Assembly: GCA_034433695.1 (NCBI GenBank)
Contig: DAOUAK010000064.1
Location: forward strand, 1 to 28,805
Source: JASFBA01 sp034433695
Lineage (GTDB): Bacteria; Chloroflexota; Chloroflexia; DTKN01
Direction of reading: 5' to 3'
DNA: 28,805 bases
Shown here piece after piece: positions 22,130-28,805 of the stretch. The notes under the pieces are model-generated. The model did not search any database and was not told the DNA's origin. It was given only the letters and a program-made list of their open reading frames with translations. The translations under genes were made by a program, and so were the position numbers. Positions within the stretch are counted from its first letter, which is position 1, and the number at the start of each line of letters is the position of its first letter.

Positions 22130-23887
22130 ATGCCCAAACATGAAGCCAGAGTGATCGTCTTCCGCTCGGCGGCGGAGATGCCTCCGATGCCGGCCTCCGT
22201 TGCCACCACCCTTTACAACCGGACCGGCTCCTGGCGCTACATTCGCCCCGTCTACCGGGAGCGCACTCCGCCCTGCAACGAAGCCTGCCCGGCCGGGGAG
22301 GACATTGTGGCCTACCTGGGCCTGGTGGCCGACGGGCGCTTTGCCGAGGCCTGGGAGGTGCTGCGGCGGGAAAATCCGCTGCCGGGCGTCTGCGGGCGGG
22401 TCTGCCCACACCCATGCGAGACCCAGTGCAACCGCGAGCGGCTGGGGGGTGCCATCGCCATCCATCACGTCGAGCGCTTCCTCTCCGACTGGGCGGCGGA
22501 GGCCGGCCTTACGCCCCCGGTACAAAAGCCCACCCGCAAGGAACGTATCGCCGTTGTCGGGAGCGGGCCGGCCGGCCTCTCCTGCGCCTACCACCTGGCC
22601 CGTAAGGGCTACCCCGTCACCATCTTCGAGGCCGAATCTCTCCCCGGCGGGCTGCTCCGCACCGGCATCCCGGCCTATCGCCTGCCCCGCGAGGTGCTGG
22701 ACCGGGAAATCTCCGCCATCGAGGCCCAGGGGGTGGAGATTCGCACCGGGATGCGCCTGGGGAAAAACCTTTCCTGGGACGACCTGTCCGGCTACGCCGC
22801 CGTCTTCCTGGCCCTGGGACAGCCCCTGAGCCGGAAACTGGACATCCCCGGGGAAGAAGCCCAGGGCGTGCTACACGGCCTGACCTTCCTCCGCCGCCTG
22901 AACCTGGGCGAGCTGGTGGAGATCGGCCGGCGTGTAGCCGTCGTGGGCGGCGGCAACACCGCGATGGACGCCGCCCGCGCCGCCCGCCGGCTCGGGGCCG
23001 AAGTCACTATCCTCTACCGCCGCTCCCGCGCCGAGATGCCGGCCATCGCCGAGGAGGTCCAGGAGGCCGAGGAAGAGGAAGTCCTCTTCCATTTCCTGGC
23101 CGCACCGGTGGAGGTGCTCACCCAGGACGGGCGTGTCTGTGGCCTCCGCTGTATCCGGATGCGCCTGGGCGAGCCGGATGCCTCGGGCCGGCGCCGGCCG
23201 GAGCCAGTTCCCGGGAGCGAATTCACCCTGGAGGTGGATACCGTCATCCCGGCCCTGGGGCAGGAGGCCGATTTCTCCTCCCTGCCCGAGGACGTCCGCC
23301 GGGAACGGGGGGCCATCGCCATCGCGCCCACCGGGGCCACCACCCGCTCCGGCGTCTATGCCGGCGGCGACGCCGCCACCGGCTTCGGCACCGTCACCGC
23401 CGCCATCGGCTCGGGCAAGCGCGCCGCCATCGCCATCGACCTGGCCCTGCGAGGCGAGCCCGTGCCCGACTTCCCACCTCTGCACCATAATATGCGTGTG
23501 GAGCCACGCCCGGTCTCGCCCGAGGTGGTGGCCTTCGAGGAACTGAACCCGGCCTACCTGCGCCCCATCCCCCGGCCGGCCGACCGCCTCCGCCCGCCTC
23601 AGGAACGGCTGGGCGATTTCGACGAGGTGAACCCCGGCCTGGACCGGGAGACGGTCATCGCCGAGGGCCAACGTTGCTTCTCCTGCGGCACCTGCAACCG
23701 CTGCGATAACTGCCTCATCTTCTGCCCGGATGTGAGCATCCGCCGTCGGGGCGACTGGACGAAAACCTACCCTGTTTATCCTTACTTTGAGGTGGATTAC
23801 GACTATTGCAAGGGCTGCGGCATCTGTGCCAGCGAGTGCCCCCGGCGCGCCATCACGATGGAGGAGGAACTGCTATGGAGAAAGTGA
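22130..23887 (+). CDS. GltD-like NAD(P)H:ferredoxin flavoprotein fused to a two-[4Fe-4S] ferredoxin domain (PorD-like)
   Basis: A 585-residue fusion. Residues 45-110 form the GltD Fe-S domain with 'CNEACPAGEDIVAYLGL' (Cys49, Cys53) and 'CGRVCPHPCETQCNR'. The FAD loop 'VVGSGPAGLSCAYHLARKG' is near residue 142, and the NAD(P) loop 'VVGGGNTAMDAARAARR' near 272. The FAD closing motif is 'GVYAGGDAATG'. From Cys516 the C-terminus reads 'CFSCGTCNRCDNCLIFCPD' and then from Cys560 'CKGCGICASECPRRAI', the two-cluster arrangement of a PorD ferredoxin subunit. The gene sits exactly where a delta subunit is expected. It likely moves electrons between NAD(P)H and the 2-oxoacid oxidoreductase, or links both to ferredoxin. 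Start: GAGGAGG before ATG 22130. The next ATG lies 13 nt inside its end. Confidence 0.93.
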   Translation: MPKHEARVIVFRSAAEMPPMPASVATTLYNRTGSWRYIRPVYRERTPPCNEACPAGEDIVAYLGLVADGRFAEAWEVLRRENPLPGVCGRVCPHPCETQCNRERLGGAIAIHHVERFLSDWAAEAGLTPPVQKPTRKERIAVVGSGPAGLSCAYHLARKGYPVTIFEAESLPGGLLRTGIPAYRLPREVLDREISAIEAQGVEIRTGMRLGKNLSWDDLSGYAAVFLALGQPLSRKLDIPGEEAQGVLHGLTFLRRLNLGELVEIGRRVAVVGGGNTAMDAARAARRLGAEVTILYRRSRAEMPAIAEEVQEAEEEEVLFHFLAAPVEVLTQDGRVCGLRCIRMRLGEPDASGRRRPEPVPGSEFTLEVDTVIPALGQEADFSSLPEDVRRERGAIAIAPTGATTRSGVYAGGDAATGFGTVTAAIGSGKRAAIAIDLALRGEPVPDFPPLHHNMRVEPRPVSPEVVAFEELNPAYLRPIPRPADRLRPPQERLGDFDEVNPGLDRETVIAEGQRCFSCGTCNRCDNCLIFCPDVSIRRRGDWTKTYPVYPYFEVDYDYCKGCGICASECPRRAITMEEELLWRK

Positions 23888-25029
23888 TCACCGGGAACTA
23901 TGCCGTTTCCTATGGGGCCAAACTGGCCCGCGCCCAGGTTATCGCTGCCTACCCGATCACGCCGCAAACCTCCATCATCGAGAAACTGGCCTCCTTCTGC
24001 GCCGATGGCGAACTGGACGCCGTCTTCATCAAGGTCGAATCGGAGCATTCGGCCATGGCCGCCTGCATCGGGGCCTCGGCTGCCGGAGCCCGCGCCTTTA
24101 CCGCCACTTCGGGCCAGGGCCTGCTCCTGATGCACGAGATGTTGCACTGGGCGGCCGGCGGACGCCACCCGATCGTCATGGGCGCGGTCAACCGGGGCAT
24201 CGCCCCCGGCTGGTCCGTCTGGACCGAACAGAGCGATACCCTGGCCCAGCGCGATACCGGCTGGATCCAGTACTACTGCGAGAACAACCAGGAGGTGCTG
24301 GACACCGTCATCCAGGCCTTCAAGGTGGCCGAGACGGTCTACCTGCCGGCCATGGTCGTCCTCGATGCCTTTGTCCTTTCCCATACCTCGGAAGCGGTGG
24401 ACATTCCCGACCAGGAACTCGTGGACCGCTACCTCCCGCCCTTCCGGCCGCGCTGGAAACTCGATGTGGACGACCCCCACGCCTTCGGCGCGCTGGTTAC
24501 CCCCGGCGAATGGTTCGAACTGCGCTACAAGATCCAGCAGGCCATGAAGGAGGCGCTGGAGGTAGCCCGACAAGCCGATGAGGAATACGGCCGGGTCTTC
24601 GGCCGGAAGTGGGGAGTGGTAGAATCGTACCGGATGGAGGGGGCCGAACTCGCCCTGGTCACCTCCAGCACCATCACCAGCACCGCCCGCGAGGTGGTGG
24701 ACGAGTTGCGGGCCGGCGGCCTTCCCATCGGGCTGGTCAGGGTGCGCCTTTTCCGTCCCTTCCCCGTCCCGGACATCGTCCGGGCGCTTTCCGGGGTAAA
24801 GAAGGTGGCCGTCTTGGACCGCAACCTGACCTTTGGTCAATGCGGCGTCTTCGGGGAGGAGATCAAGGCTGCCCTCTACAACACGCCGCTGCGGCCGCCT
24901 CTCTTCGACTTTGTCCTGGGGTTGGGCGGCCGCGATGTAACGCCGGCGACGATTCATGAGGTGGTCCGTTACACCCTGGAGCACGACGTTCCCGACGAGC
25001 CGATCGTCTGGATAGGGGTGAAGCGATGA
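23875..25029 (+). CDS. porA: 2-oxoacid:ferredoxin oxidoreductase, alpha subunit (PorA-like)
   Basis: A 384-residue alpha subunit. 'GNYAVSYGAKLARAQVIAAY' and 'PITPQTSIIEKLASF' are the domain I strands, 'FIKVESEHSAMAACIGASAA' and 'FTATSGQGLLLMHEML' form the pyrimidine-site region, and 'PIVMGAVNRGIAPGWSVWTE' the following core. Domain II carries 'LVTSSTITSTAREVVDEL' and 'VRLFRPFPVPDIVRAL'. The start at 23875 has GGAGGAAC upstream and lies within the last codons of the flavoprotein; it overlaps beta by 4 nt. Together with beta it decarboxylates a 2-oxoacid with thiamine diphosphate and CoA. The alignment resembles pyruvate enzymes, but the linked buk-ptb leaves branched-chain substrates possible. 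Confidence 0.95.
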   Translation: MEKVITGNYAVSYGAKLARAQVIAAYPITPQTSIIEKLASFCADGELDAVFIKVESEHSAMAACIGASAAGARAFTATSGQGLLLMHEMLHWAAGGRHPIVMGAVNRGIAPGWSVWTEQSDTLAQRDTGWIQYYCENNQEVLDTVIQAFKVAETVYLPAMVVLDAFVLSHTSEAVDIPDQELVDRYLPPFRPRWKLDVDDPHAFGALVTPGEWFELRYKIQQAMKEALEVARQADEEYGRVFGRKWGVVESYRMEGAELALVTSSTITSTAREVVDELRAGGLPIGLVRVRLFRPFPVPDIVRALSGVKKVAVLDRNLTFGQCGVFGEEIKAALYNTPLRPPLFDFVLGLGGRDVTPATIHEVVRYTLEHDVPDEPIVWIGVKR

Positions 25030-25943
25030 GAGAGACGAAACTTCTGGGACACCGGCCGAATTATACCCTTCCGGAGGAAGAACTTCTTTTGCAGGGGCAT
25101 GTGGCCTGTCCGGGTTGCGGAGCCTCCCTTTCGATGCGTTACGCGCTGAAAGCGCTGGGGAAGCAGACCATCGTGGTCATCCCGGCCTGCTGCTGGTCCA
25201 TCATCGCCGGCCCTTTCCCCTACTCCTCCCTGGAGGTGCCGATCTACCATACCGCCTTCGAGACCACCGGGGCCCTCTGCTCGGGTGTGCGGGCCGCGCT
25301 CCAGGTCCAGGGAAAGAAGGACATCACCGTGATGGGCTGGGCCGGTGACGGCGGCACCTTCGACATCGGGATTCAGGCCCTTTCCGGCGCGGTCGAACGG
25401 AACGAGGACTTTATCTATGTGTGCTATGACAACGAGGCCTACATGAACACCGGCATCCAGCGTTCCTCGGCCACCCCCTGGCTGGCCTGGACCACGACGA
25501 CCCCCACGGCCCATCCCAAGGATGAGCCGAAGAAGGATATCGTCGCCATCATGGCGGCCCATCGCATCCCCTATGTCGCCACGGCCACGGTGGGCTTCCC
25601 GGAGGATATGATTCGCAAATTCCAGAAGGCCCGTTCCATCCGCGGGGCCAAATTCCTGCACCTCCTCAGCCCCTGTCCCCCCGGCTGGCGGGCCGAGGCC
25701 GCCGATACCATCCGCCTGACCCGGCTGGCCGTGCAGAGCAAGGTCTTCCCGCTCTATGAGGTGGAAAACGGGGAAAAGTACACCATTACCGTCTGGCCCG
25801 AGCCGGAAGTGCCGGTGCGGGAATACCTCATGCTCCAGGGCCGCTTCCGCCATCTGACCGAGGCGCAGGTGGAGATGATTCAACAGGAAGTGGACCGAAA
25901 CTGGGCGCGGCTGGTCAGGCAGGCGCAGGCAAGCGCCGGGTAG
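25026..25943 (+). CDS. porB: 2-oxoacid:ferredoxin oxidoreductase, beta subunit (PorB-like)
   Basis: A 305-residue beta subunit that binds thiamine diphosphate and one [4Fe-4S] cluster. 'VACPGCGASLSMRYALKAL' provides the first cysteine pair, 'GWAGDGGTFDIGIQALSGAV' is the GDG thiamine-diphosphate motif, and 'FIYVCYDNEAYMNTGIQRSS' the second half with the metal-binding Asn and a further cluster cysteine. The last third ('VFPLYEVENGEKYTITVWP' and 'LMLQGRFRHLTEAQVEMIQQ') is a standard PorB tail. It overlaps alpha by 4 nt (ATGA). It is the last gene of the block; a small membrane-protein gene starts 55 nt later in the same direction. Confidence 0.96.
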   Translation: MRETKLLGHRPNYTLPEEELLLQGHVACPGCGASLSMRYALKALGKQTIVVIPACCWSIIAGPFPYSSLEVPIYHTAFETTGALCSGVRAALQVQGKKDITVMGWAGDGGTFDIGIQALSGAVERNEDFIYVCYDNEAYMNTGIQRSSATPWLAWTTTTPTAHPKDEPKKDIVAIMAAHRIPYVATATVGFPEDMIRKFQKARSIRGAKFLHLLSPCPPGWRAEAADTIRLTRLAVQSKVFPLYEVENGEKYTITVWPEPEVPVREYLMLQGRFRHLTEAQVEMIQQEVDRNWARLVRQAQASAG

Positions 25944-25998
25944 CCCTCGCCTCCCGGGAAACAGGTGAGGCGCAGGTCTCCCGTCGGTGAGGAGGCCG

Positions 25999-26253
25999 AT
26001 GTCCTGGGTGGATGCTCTTCCGCTCCTCGTTCTGGCGACGTTCTGCGCCGGTTTCTATGCCTTGTTCGGCGCACGCGGCTACCGCCGGCTGCTTATCGGC
26101 TGGTTGGCCAGCCTGGCCGGGGCCATCCTGGGCTATGCTCTGGGCCATGCCATCGGGCTGAGCCGACCCCTCTGGCTGGGAAGCCTCCCCTGGCTGGAGG
26201 CTATTCTGGGCGCCATCCTCCTGCAGGTGGTTGCTTTGCGCTTGCGGGTATGA
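25999..26253 (+). CDS. Small membrane protein of unknown function
   Basis: An 84-residue hydrophobic protein starting 'MSWVDALPLLVLATFCAGFY' after a GAGGAGG site. Three transmembrane segments are likely (about residues 5-22, 29-50 and 62-80), with a short basic loop 'GARGYRR' between the first and second; glycine-rich segments 'LASLAGAILGYALGHAIGL' are typical of small integral membrane proteins. No known family is recognised. Its stop codon is contained in the extended -10 element of the next promoter, so downstream genes are transcribed separately. Confidence 0.6.
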   Translation: MSWVDALPLLVLATFCAGFYALFGARGYRRLLIGWLASLAGAILGYALGHAIGLSRPLWLGSLPWLEAILGAILLQVVALRLRV

Positions 26254-26259
26254 TATAAT
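26231..26259 (+). promoter_or_regulatory. Extended -10 promoter of the YtxH / kinase region
   Basis: TTGCTT (26231-26236), a 17-bp spacer, and a perfect TATAAT (26254-26259) preceded by TG one base upstream, giving an extended -10. It overlaps the end of the small membrane gene; transcription would start near 26266, 20 nt before the GTG at 26286. Confidence 0.75.
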
Positions 26260-26285
26260 GGTGTAAACCGATAGCGGAGGTTGCC

Positions 26286-26744
26286 GTGCCCGAAGAGGTC
26301 CCTTCCCCACAGGCAGTTCCGGAGCGGAAGGAACGGAAGGTTTCCCCGTTCCTCTGGGTCAGCCTGGTCATCATCGGCCTGGCCCTGGCCATCCCGGTCG
26401 GCCTGGCCTTTGTGCCCCGGGCAACGATGGCCCACATCCGGGATATCGCCGTGGTCCTGCTGGTGATTCTGCTCTTCTTCTTCCTGCTCCTCCTCCTGCT
26501 CCTCCTGGCGGCTCTCATCGTCGCCATCCGGACGGTGAGCGCCCGACTGGAGGAAACTCTGAAGCGCGGCGGTGCCGTGCTGGAGGAACTCAAGGGCACG
26601 GCGGCCACGGTCAAGGGCACGGCCGATTTTATCGGCGAACGGCTCTCCTCCCCCTGGATCCGCCTTTCGGCCTGGGCCGAAGGGCTTGGGCAGGGGATGC
26701 GAACCTTTTTCCGAGGAAAGAAAGGGCTAGGAGGTTCCCCATGA
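26286..26744 (+). CDS. Membrane protein with two transmembrane segments and an amphipathic tail
   Basis: A 152-residue protein starting at GTG after GGAGG. An N-terminal charged stretch ('AVPERKERKVSP') is followed by two hydrophobic segments, 'FLWVSLVIIGLALAIPVGLA' and 'VVLLVILLFFFLLLLLLL', then a helical tail ('TVSARLEETLKRGGAVLEEL' and 'KGTAATVKGTADFIGERL') resembling DUF948/YtxH-associated proteins. The tail suggests a membrane-tethered coiled coil. It overlaps the YtxH gene by 4 nt. Such pairs recur in bacteria and are thought to act at the cell envelope under stress; the exact function is unknown. Confidence 0.7.
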   Translation: MPEEVPSPQAVPERKERKVSPFLWVSLVIIGLALAIPVGLAFVPRATMAHIRDIAVVLLVILLFFFLLLLLLLLAALIVAIRTVSARLEETLKRGGAVLEELKGTAATVKGTADFIGERLSSPWIRLSAWAEGLGQGMRTFFRGKKGLGGSP

Positions 26745-27109
26745 GCGAAAATCGCGACGGTGGTTTTGGCTGGTTTCTCTTCGGTTTCCTGCTGGGCGGC
26801 CTGGTGGGGGCGGCCATCGCCCTGGCCTATGCTCCCGAAAAAGGCGAACAGGTCCGTGAACGGCTGCGGGAAAAGGGCATCGAACTGCAGGGGCGGGCCC
26901 AGCAAACGGTGGGACAGGTCCGAGAACGTCTGACGGAACTGGGCAGACAGGCCCAGGTGCAGATCGGCCAGGTCCGCGAGCAGGTCTTGCAGGCCACCCG
27001 TCCGTCGGTCGAGGAGGCGCAGGTGGCGGAGGAAGAGGCCCGGCCTGCCCCCCGGCGGGGGCGTCGGGCCAGGAGGGCCGCTCCGTCCGAGGAAGGCGAG
27101 ACGGCCTGA
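26741..27109 (+). CDS. YtxH-domain protein
   Basis: A 122-residue protein. 'GWFLFGFLLGGLVGAAIALA' is a single glycine-rich membrane segment immediately followed by 'YAPEKGEQVRERLREKG', the YtxH signature. The body is a heptad-like amphipathic helix ('AQQTVGQVRERLTELGRQAQ' and 'VQIGQVREQVL'), and the tail is Arg/Ala-rich ('RRGRRARRAA'). The family is linked to general stress and envelope functions without a defined reaction. Its ATG overlaps the previous membrane gene as ATGA, so the two are made together. A histidine kinase gene begins 24 nt after its stop, in the same direction. Confidence 0.85.
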   Translation: MSENRDGGFGWFLFGFLLGGLVGAAIALAYAPEKGEQVRERLREKGIELQGRAQQTVGQVRERLTELGRQAQVQIGQVREQVLQATRPSVEEAQVAEEEARPAPRRGRRARRAAPSEEGETA

Positions 27110-27133
27110 GACCATCCTCATACGGGTGCCGCC

Positions 27134-28462
27134 ATGAGTGCTGGGCAGGACAGTGCCTGGTCTGTGCGTCTGGCCGAACTGGAAGGCCGGTTGCGTCTCC
27201 TGGAGCGGGAATACCAATCGCAGCGTCAGGAACTGCGGGCGGCCTACCAGGAGATCCAGGTACTCTCCGGCCTGCAAGATGTCGCCCTGGCCTTGGCCTC
27301 CACGCTGGAGCCGGAGCCGCTTCTCCGCCGCATCGTCGGGGCGGCGATGGAACTCATGCATGCCCAGGGCAGTTCCCTTCTCCTGCTCACGGAGCGAGGG
27401 GACCTGGTCTTCCAGGTGGTGGATGGCGCCGTCAGCCGGCAACTTGTCGGCCGGCGGCTCAAGATAGGAGAGGGGATCTCCGGCTGGGTAGCCCAAACAG
27501 GCGAGCCGGCGCTGGTCAACGATGTCCAGAACGACCCGCGCTTTTCCCGTGAGGCCGATGCGGACACGGGTTTCCGCACCGAATCGCTCCTCTGCGTGCC
27601 TCTGGAGTTCCAGGGCCGTCTCCTGGGCGTCCTGACCGTGGTCAACAAGACCGACCCGGCCGGCTTTGAGCCCAAGGACTTGAAATGGCTCAAGGCCCTG
27701 GCCGCTCTGGCCGCTGTGGCCATCGAGAATTCCCGCCTCTACAACCGCCTGCGGGAGGAACGCGACCGTGTGCTCATCGCCCAGGAGGAACTGCGCAAGA
27801 AACTGGCCCGCGACCTGCACGACGGCCCCACCCAGACCGTCTCCAACATCGTGATGCAGATCGAGTTCCTCAAGAAACTTCTGGAAAAGGAGCCGGAAAA
27901 GGTGGCCGCCGAACTGGACCGCCTGAGCCGGTCAGGCCAACAGGCTGTGCACGAGATGCGCACCATGCTCTTTGACCTGCGTCCGCTGGTGCTGGAGACG
28001 CAGGGCTTGCCGGCCGCGCTACAACTCTTCGCCGAGCGCCACCAGATCGAGGGCCGGGCACGCCTTCACCTGCATCTGGACGAAAGCGTGGGACGCTACC
28101 CGGCCCATGTAGAAGGGGCCGTCTTCAGCATCGTCCAGGAGGCGGTCAACAACGCCCTCAAGCACGCCCAGGCTCAGAACATCTGGTTGCGTCTGGGAGA
28201 AAAGGGGGAAATGCTGGTCGTAGAGGTCGAAGACGACGGTGTGGGCTTCAGCCTGGAAACCGTCCTCCAGGCCTACGAGAACCGAGAACGTTTCGGCCTG
28301 CTGAACATGCGCGAACGGGCCGAGATTCTCGGCGGCGAACTGACCATTATCTCCGCCCCCGGCCAGGGCACTACGGTGATGCTGCGCATCCCGATTGAGC
28401 GTGCCAAGGAAGGAAAAGAATGTACCGAAGAATCGGCCATAGAACCCGTGGCTGCCTCTTGA
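27134..28462 (+). CDS. GAF-domain histidine kinase (HisKA_3 / NarL-type)
   Basis: A 442-residue soluble sensor kinase without membrane segments. A coiled coil ('LEGRLRLLEREYQSQRQEL') leads into a GAF domain at about residues 50-195 ('LMHAQGSSLLLLTERGDLV' and 'GEGISGWVAQTGEPALVND'). The dimerisation and phosphoacceptor domain has 'LARDLHDGPTQTVSNIVMQI' with His229, and the HATPase_c domain has 'EAVNNALKHAQA' (Asn339) and 'VEVEDDGVGF', followed by 'FGLLNMRERAEILGGELTI'. This is the HPK7-like architecture that phosphorylates NarL/LuxR-type response regulators. No response regulator is seen in the window. Its end overlaps the stalk protein start by 43 nt. The signal bound by the GAF domain is unknown. 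Confidence 0.93.
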   Translation: MSAGQDSAWSVRLAELEGRLRLLEREYQSQRQELRAAYQEIQVLSGLQDVALALASTLEPEPLLRRIVGAAMELMHAQGSSLLLLTERGDLVFQVVDGAVSRQLVGRRLKIGEGISGWVAQTGEPALVNDVQNDPRFSREADADTGFRTESLLCVPLEFQGRLLGVLTVVNKTDPAGFEPKDLKWLKALAALAAVAIENSRLYNRLREERDRVLIAQEELRKKLARDLHDGPTQTVSNIVMQIEFLKKLLEKEPEKVAAELDRLSRSGQQAVHEMRTMLFDLRPLVLETQGLPAALQLFAERHQIEGRARLHLHLDESVGRYPAHVEGAVFSIVQEAVNNALKHAQAQNIWLRLGEKGEMLVVEVEDDGVGFSLETVLQAYENRERFGLLNMRERAEILGGELTIISAPGQGTTVMLRIPIERAKEGKECTEESAIEPVAAS

Positions 28463-28805
28463 GTTTCCTGGCGGTGGGAGGCGCGATCGGCACCCTCCTG
28501 GCCGTCCTGGTGCTGGTCGTCCTGGTCTTGCTCTGGCGTTTCCCAGGGCCAACCCTCGGTCTTCTGAGCGGCGCGCTCCATCTACCAACGCCGACGGCCC
28601 CGCCCACCCCGACCCCGGTCCCCCCCTTGCCCACCTACACACCCTATCTGACCGCTTCTCCTGCGCCCACCTACACCCCCTACCCAACCTACACCCCCCT
28701 TCCCACCACCACGCCGCTCCCGACCTATACGCCCCGGCCGACCTATACTCCGCTGCCCACCTATACCCCCTTCCCAACCCTCACCCCGTCCATCACCCCC
28801 ACCTC
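28420..28805 (+). CDS. Membrane-anchored Pro/Thr-rich stalk protein, N-terminal part (cut by window edge)
   Basis: The frame starts at ATG 28420 after AAGGAAGG, inside the end of the kinase gene, and runs off the window. An N-terminal basic patch 'MYRRIGHRTRGC' is followed by one hydrophobic segment ('GTLLAVLVLVVLVLLW'), then a stalk of repeated P-T-Y-T-P units ('PTYTPYPTYTPLPTTTP' and 'PRPTYTPLPTYTPFPT'). Such Thr-Pro stalks after a transmembrane helix are common in Chloroflexota cell-surface proteins, where they lift a C-terminal domain from the membrane and are probably glycosylated. The functional domain lies beyond the window. Confidence 0.75.
   Translation, partial: MYRRIGHRTRGCLLSFLAVGGAIGTLLAVLVLVVLVLLWRFPGPTLGLLSGALHLPTPTAPPTPTPVPPLPTYTPYLTASPAPTYTPYPTYTPLPTTTPLPTYTPRPTYTPLPTYTPFPTLTPSITPT

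Noticed and set aside
25948..25972. Hairpin CGCCTC/GAGGCG after the beta subunit gene as a terminator
   Set aside because: Six base pairs, a 13-base loop and no U-tract; probably chance in GC-rich DNA.
26201..27820. 539-codon open frame on the minus strand across the YtxH and kinase genes
   Set aside because: It crosses several clear genes and a promoter, is rich in Arg/Pro/Gly, and resembles no family.
28019..28777. 252-codon minus-strand frame rich in Arg, Gly and Trp at the right end
   Set aside because: It is the antisense of the Pro/Thr stalk repeats and the kinase end.

Overview
The window is GC-rich bacterial DNA. Several features point to an anaerobic member of the Chloroflexota (Anaerolineae-like): a membrane-anchored Pro/Thr 'PTYTP' stalk protein, an EPS-associated MarR-type regulator, a 7-bp GTGWTGC tandem repeat, very frequent GGCCGG motifs, and a fermentative 2-oxoacid:ferredoxin oxidoreductase / butyrate kinase block. 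This assignment is inferred from gene content; no rRNA or tRNA gene is present to confirm it.

Layout. (1) Positions 1-8704, minus strand: a surface-polysaccharide cluster. It reads from a promoter with two palindromic operator-like repeats into an EPS-associated regulator, a Wzx-type flippase, a methyltransferase, a LegB-like NAD-dependent 4,6-dehydratase, a sugar nucleotidyltransferase, a truncated DegT aminotransferase, a GT4 glycosyltransferase, an NDP-sugar epimerase/reductase, a C-terminal relic of a second nucleotidyltransferase, and two more GT4 enzymes (the last cut by the window edge). (2) 8814-10579, minus strand: a short operon of an FlpD/MvhD-type iron-sulfur protein and a class V PLP enzyme. 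The flpD gene has an in-frame TGA exactly where the family has a cluster cysteine. The frame is conserved on both sides, and a SECIS-like hairpin starts 10 nt after the TGA, so it is very likely a selenoprotein. (3) 10590-15638, plus strand: mutS, overlapped by an MNT nucleotidyltransferase / HEPN pair, then an ABC-2 transporter. (4) 15808-17774, plus strand: gapA behind its own promoter and leader hairpin, then a stand-alone Fe-S PD-(D/E)XK nuclease. (5) 17913-18864, minus strand: a tyrosine-recombinase-fold protein that has lost most catalytic residues, driven by a near-consensus promoter. (6) 18890-25943, plus strand: butyrate kinase, phosphate butyryltransferase, heptamer repeat, 2-oxoacid oxidoreductase gamma subunit, a ParB-like gene, a GltD-like flavoprotein fused to a two-cluster ferredoxin domain, and the alpha and beta subunits. 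(7) 25999-28805, plus strand: small membrane proteins, a YtxH protein, a GAF histidine kinase, and the start of the Pro/Thr stalk protein.

How it fits together. Block 6 would oxidise pyruvate or branched 2-oxoacids to acyl-CoA and reduced ferredoxin; Ptb and Buk would then conserve the thioester as ATP, with the flavoprotein passing electrons to or from NAD(P)H. FlpD proteins usually link hydrogenase, heterodisulfide-reductase or MetF-type complexes, which suits the same anaerobic electron economy. Block 1 builds and exports a surface glycan, and its two gene relics suggest recent rearrangement. No stretch longer than 300 bases lacks a gene.
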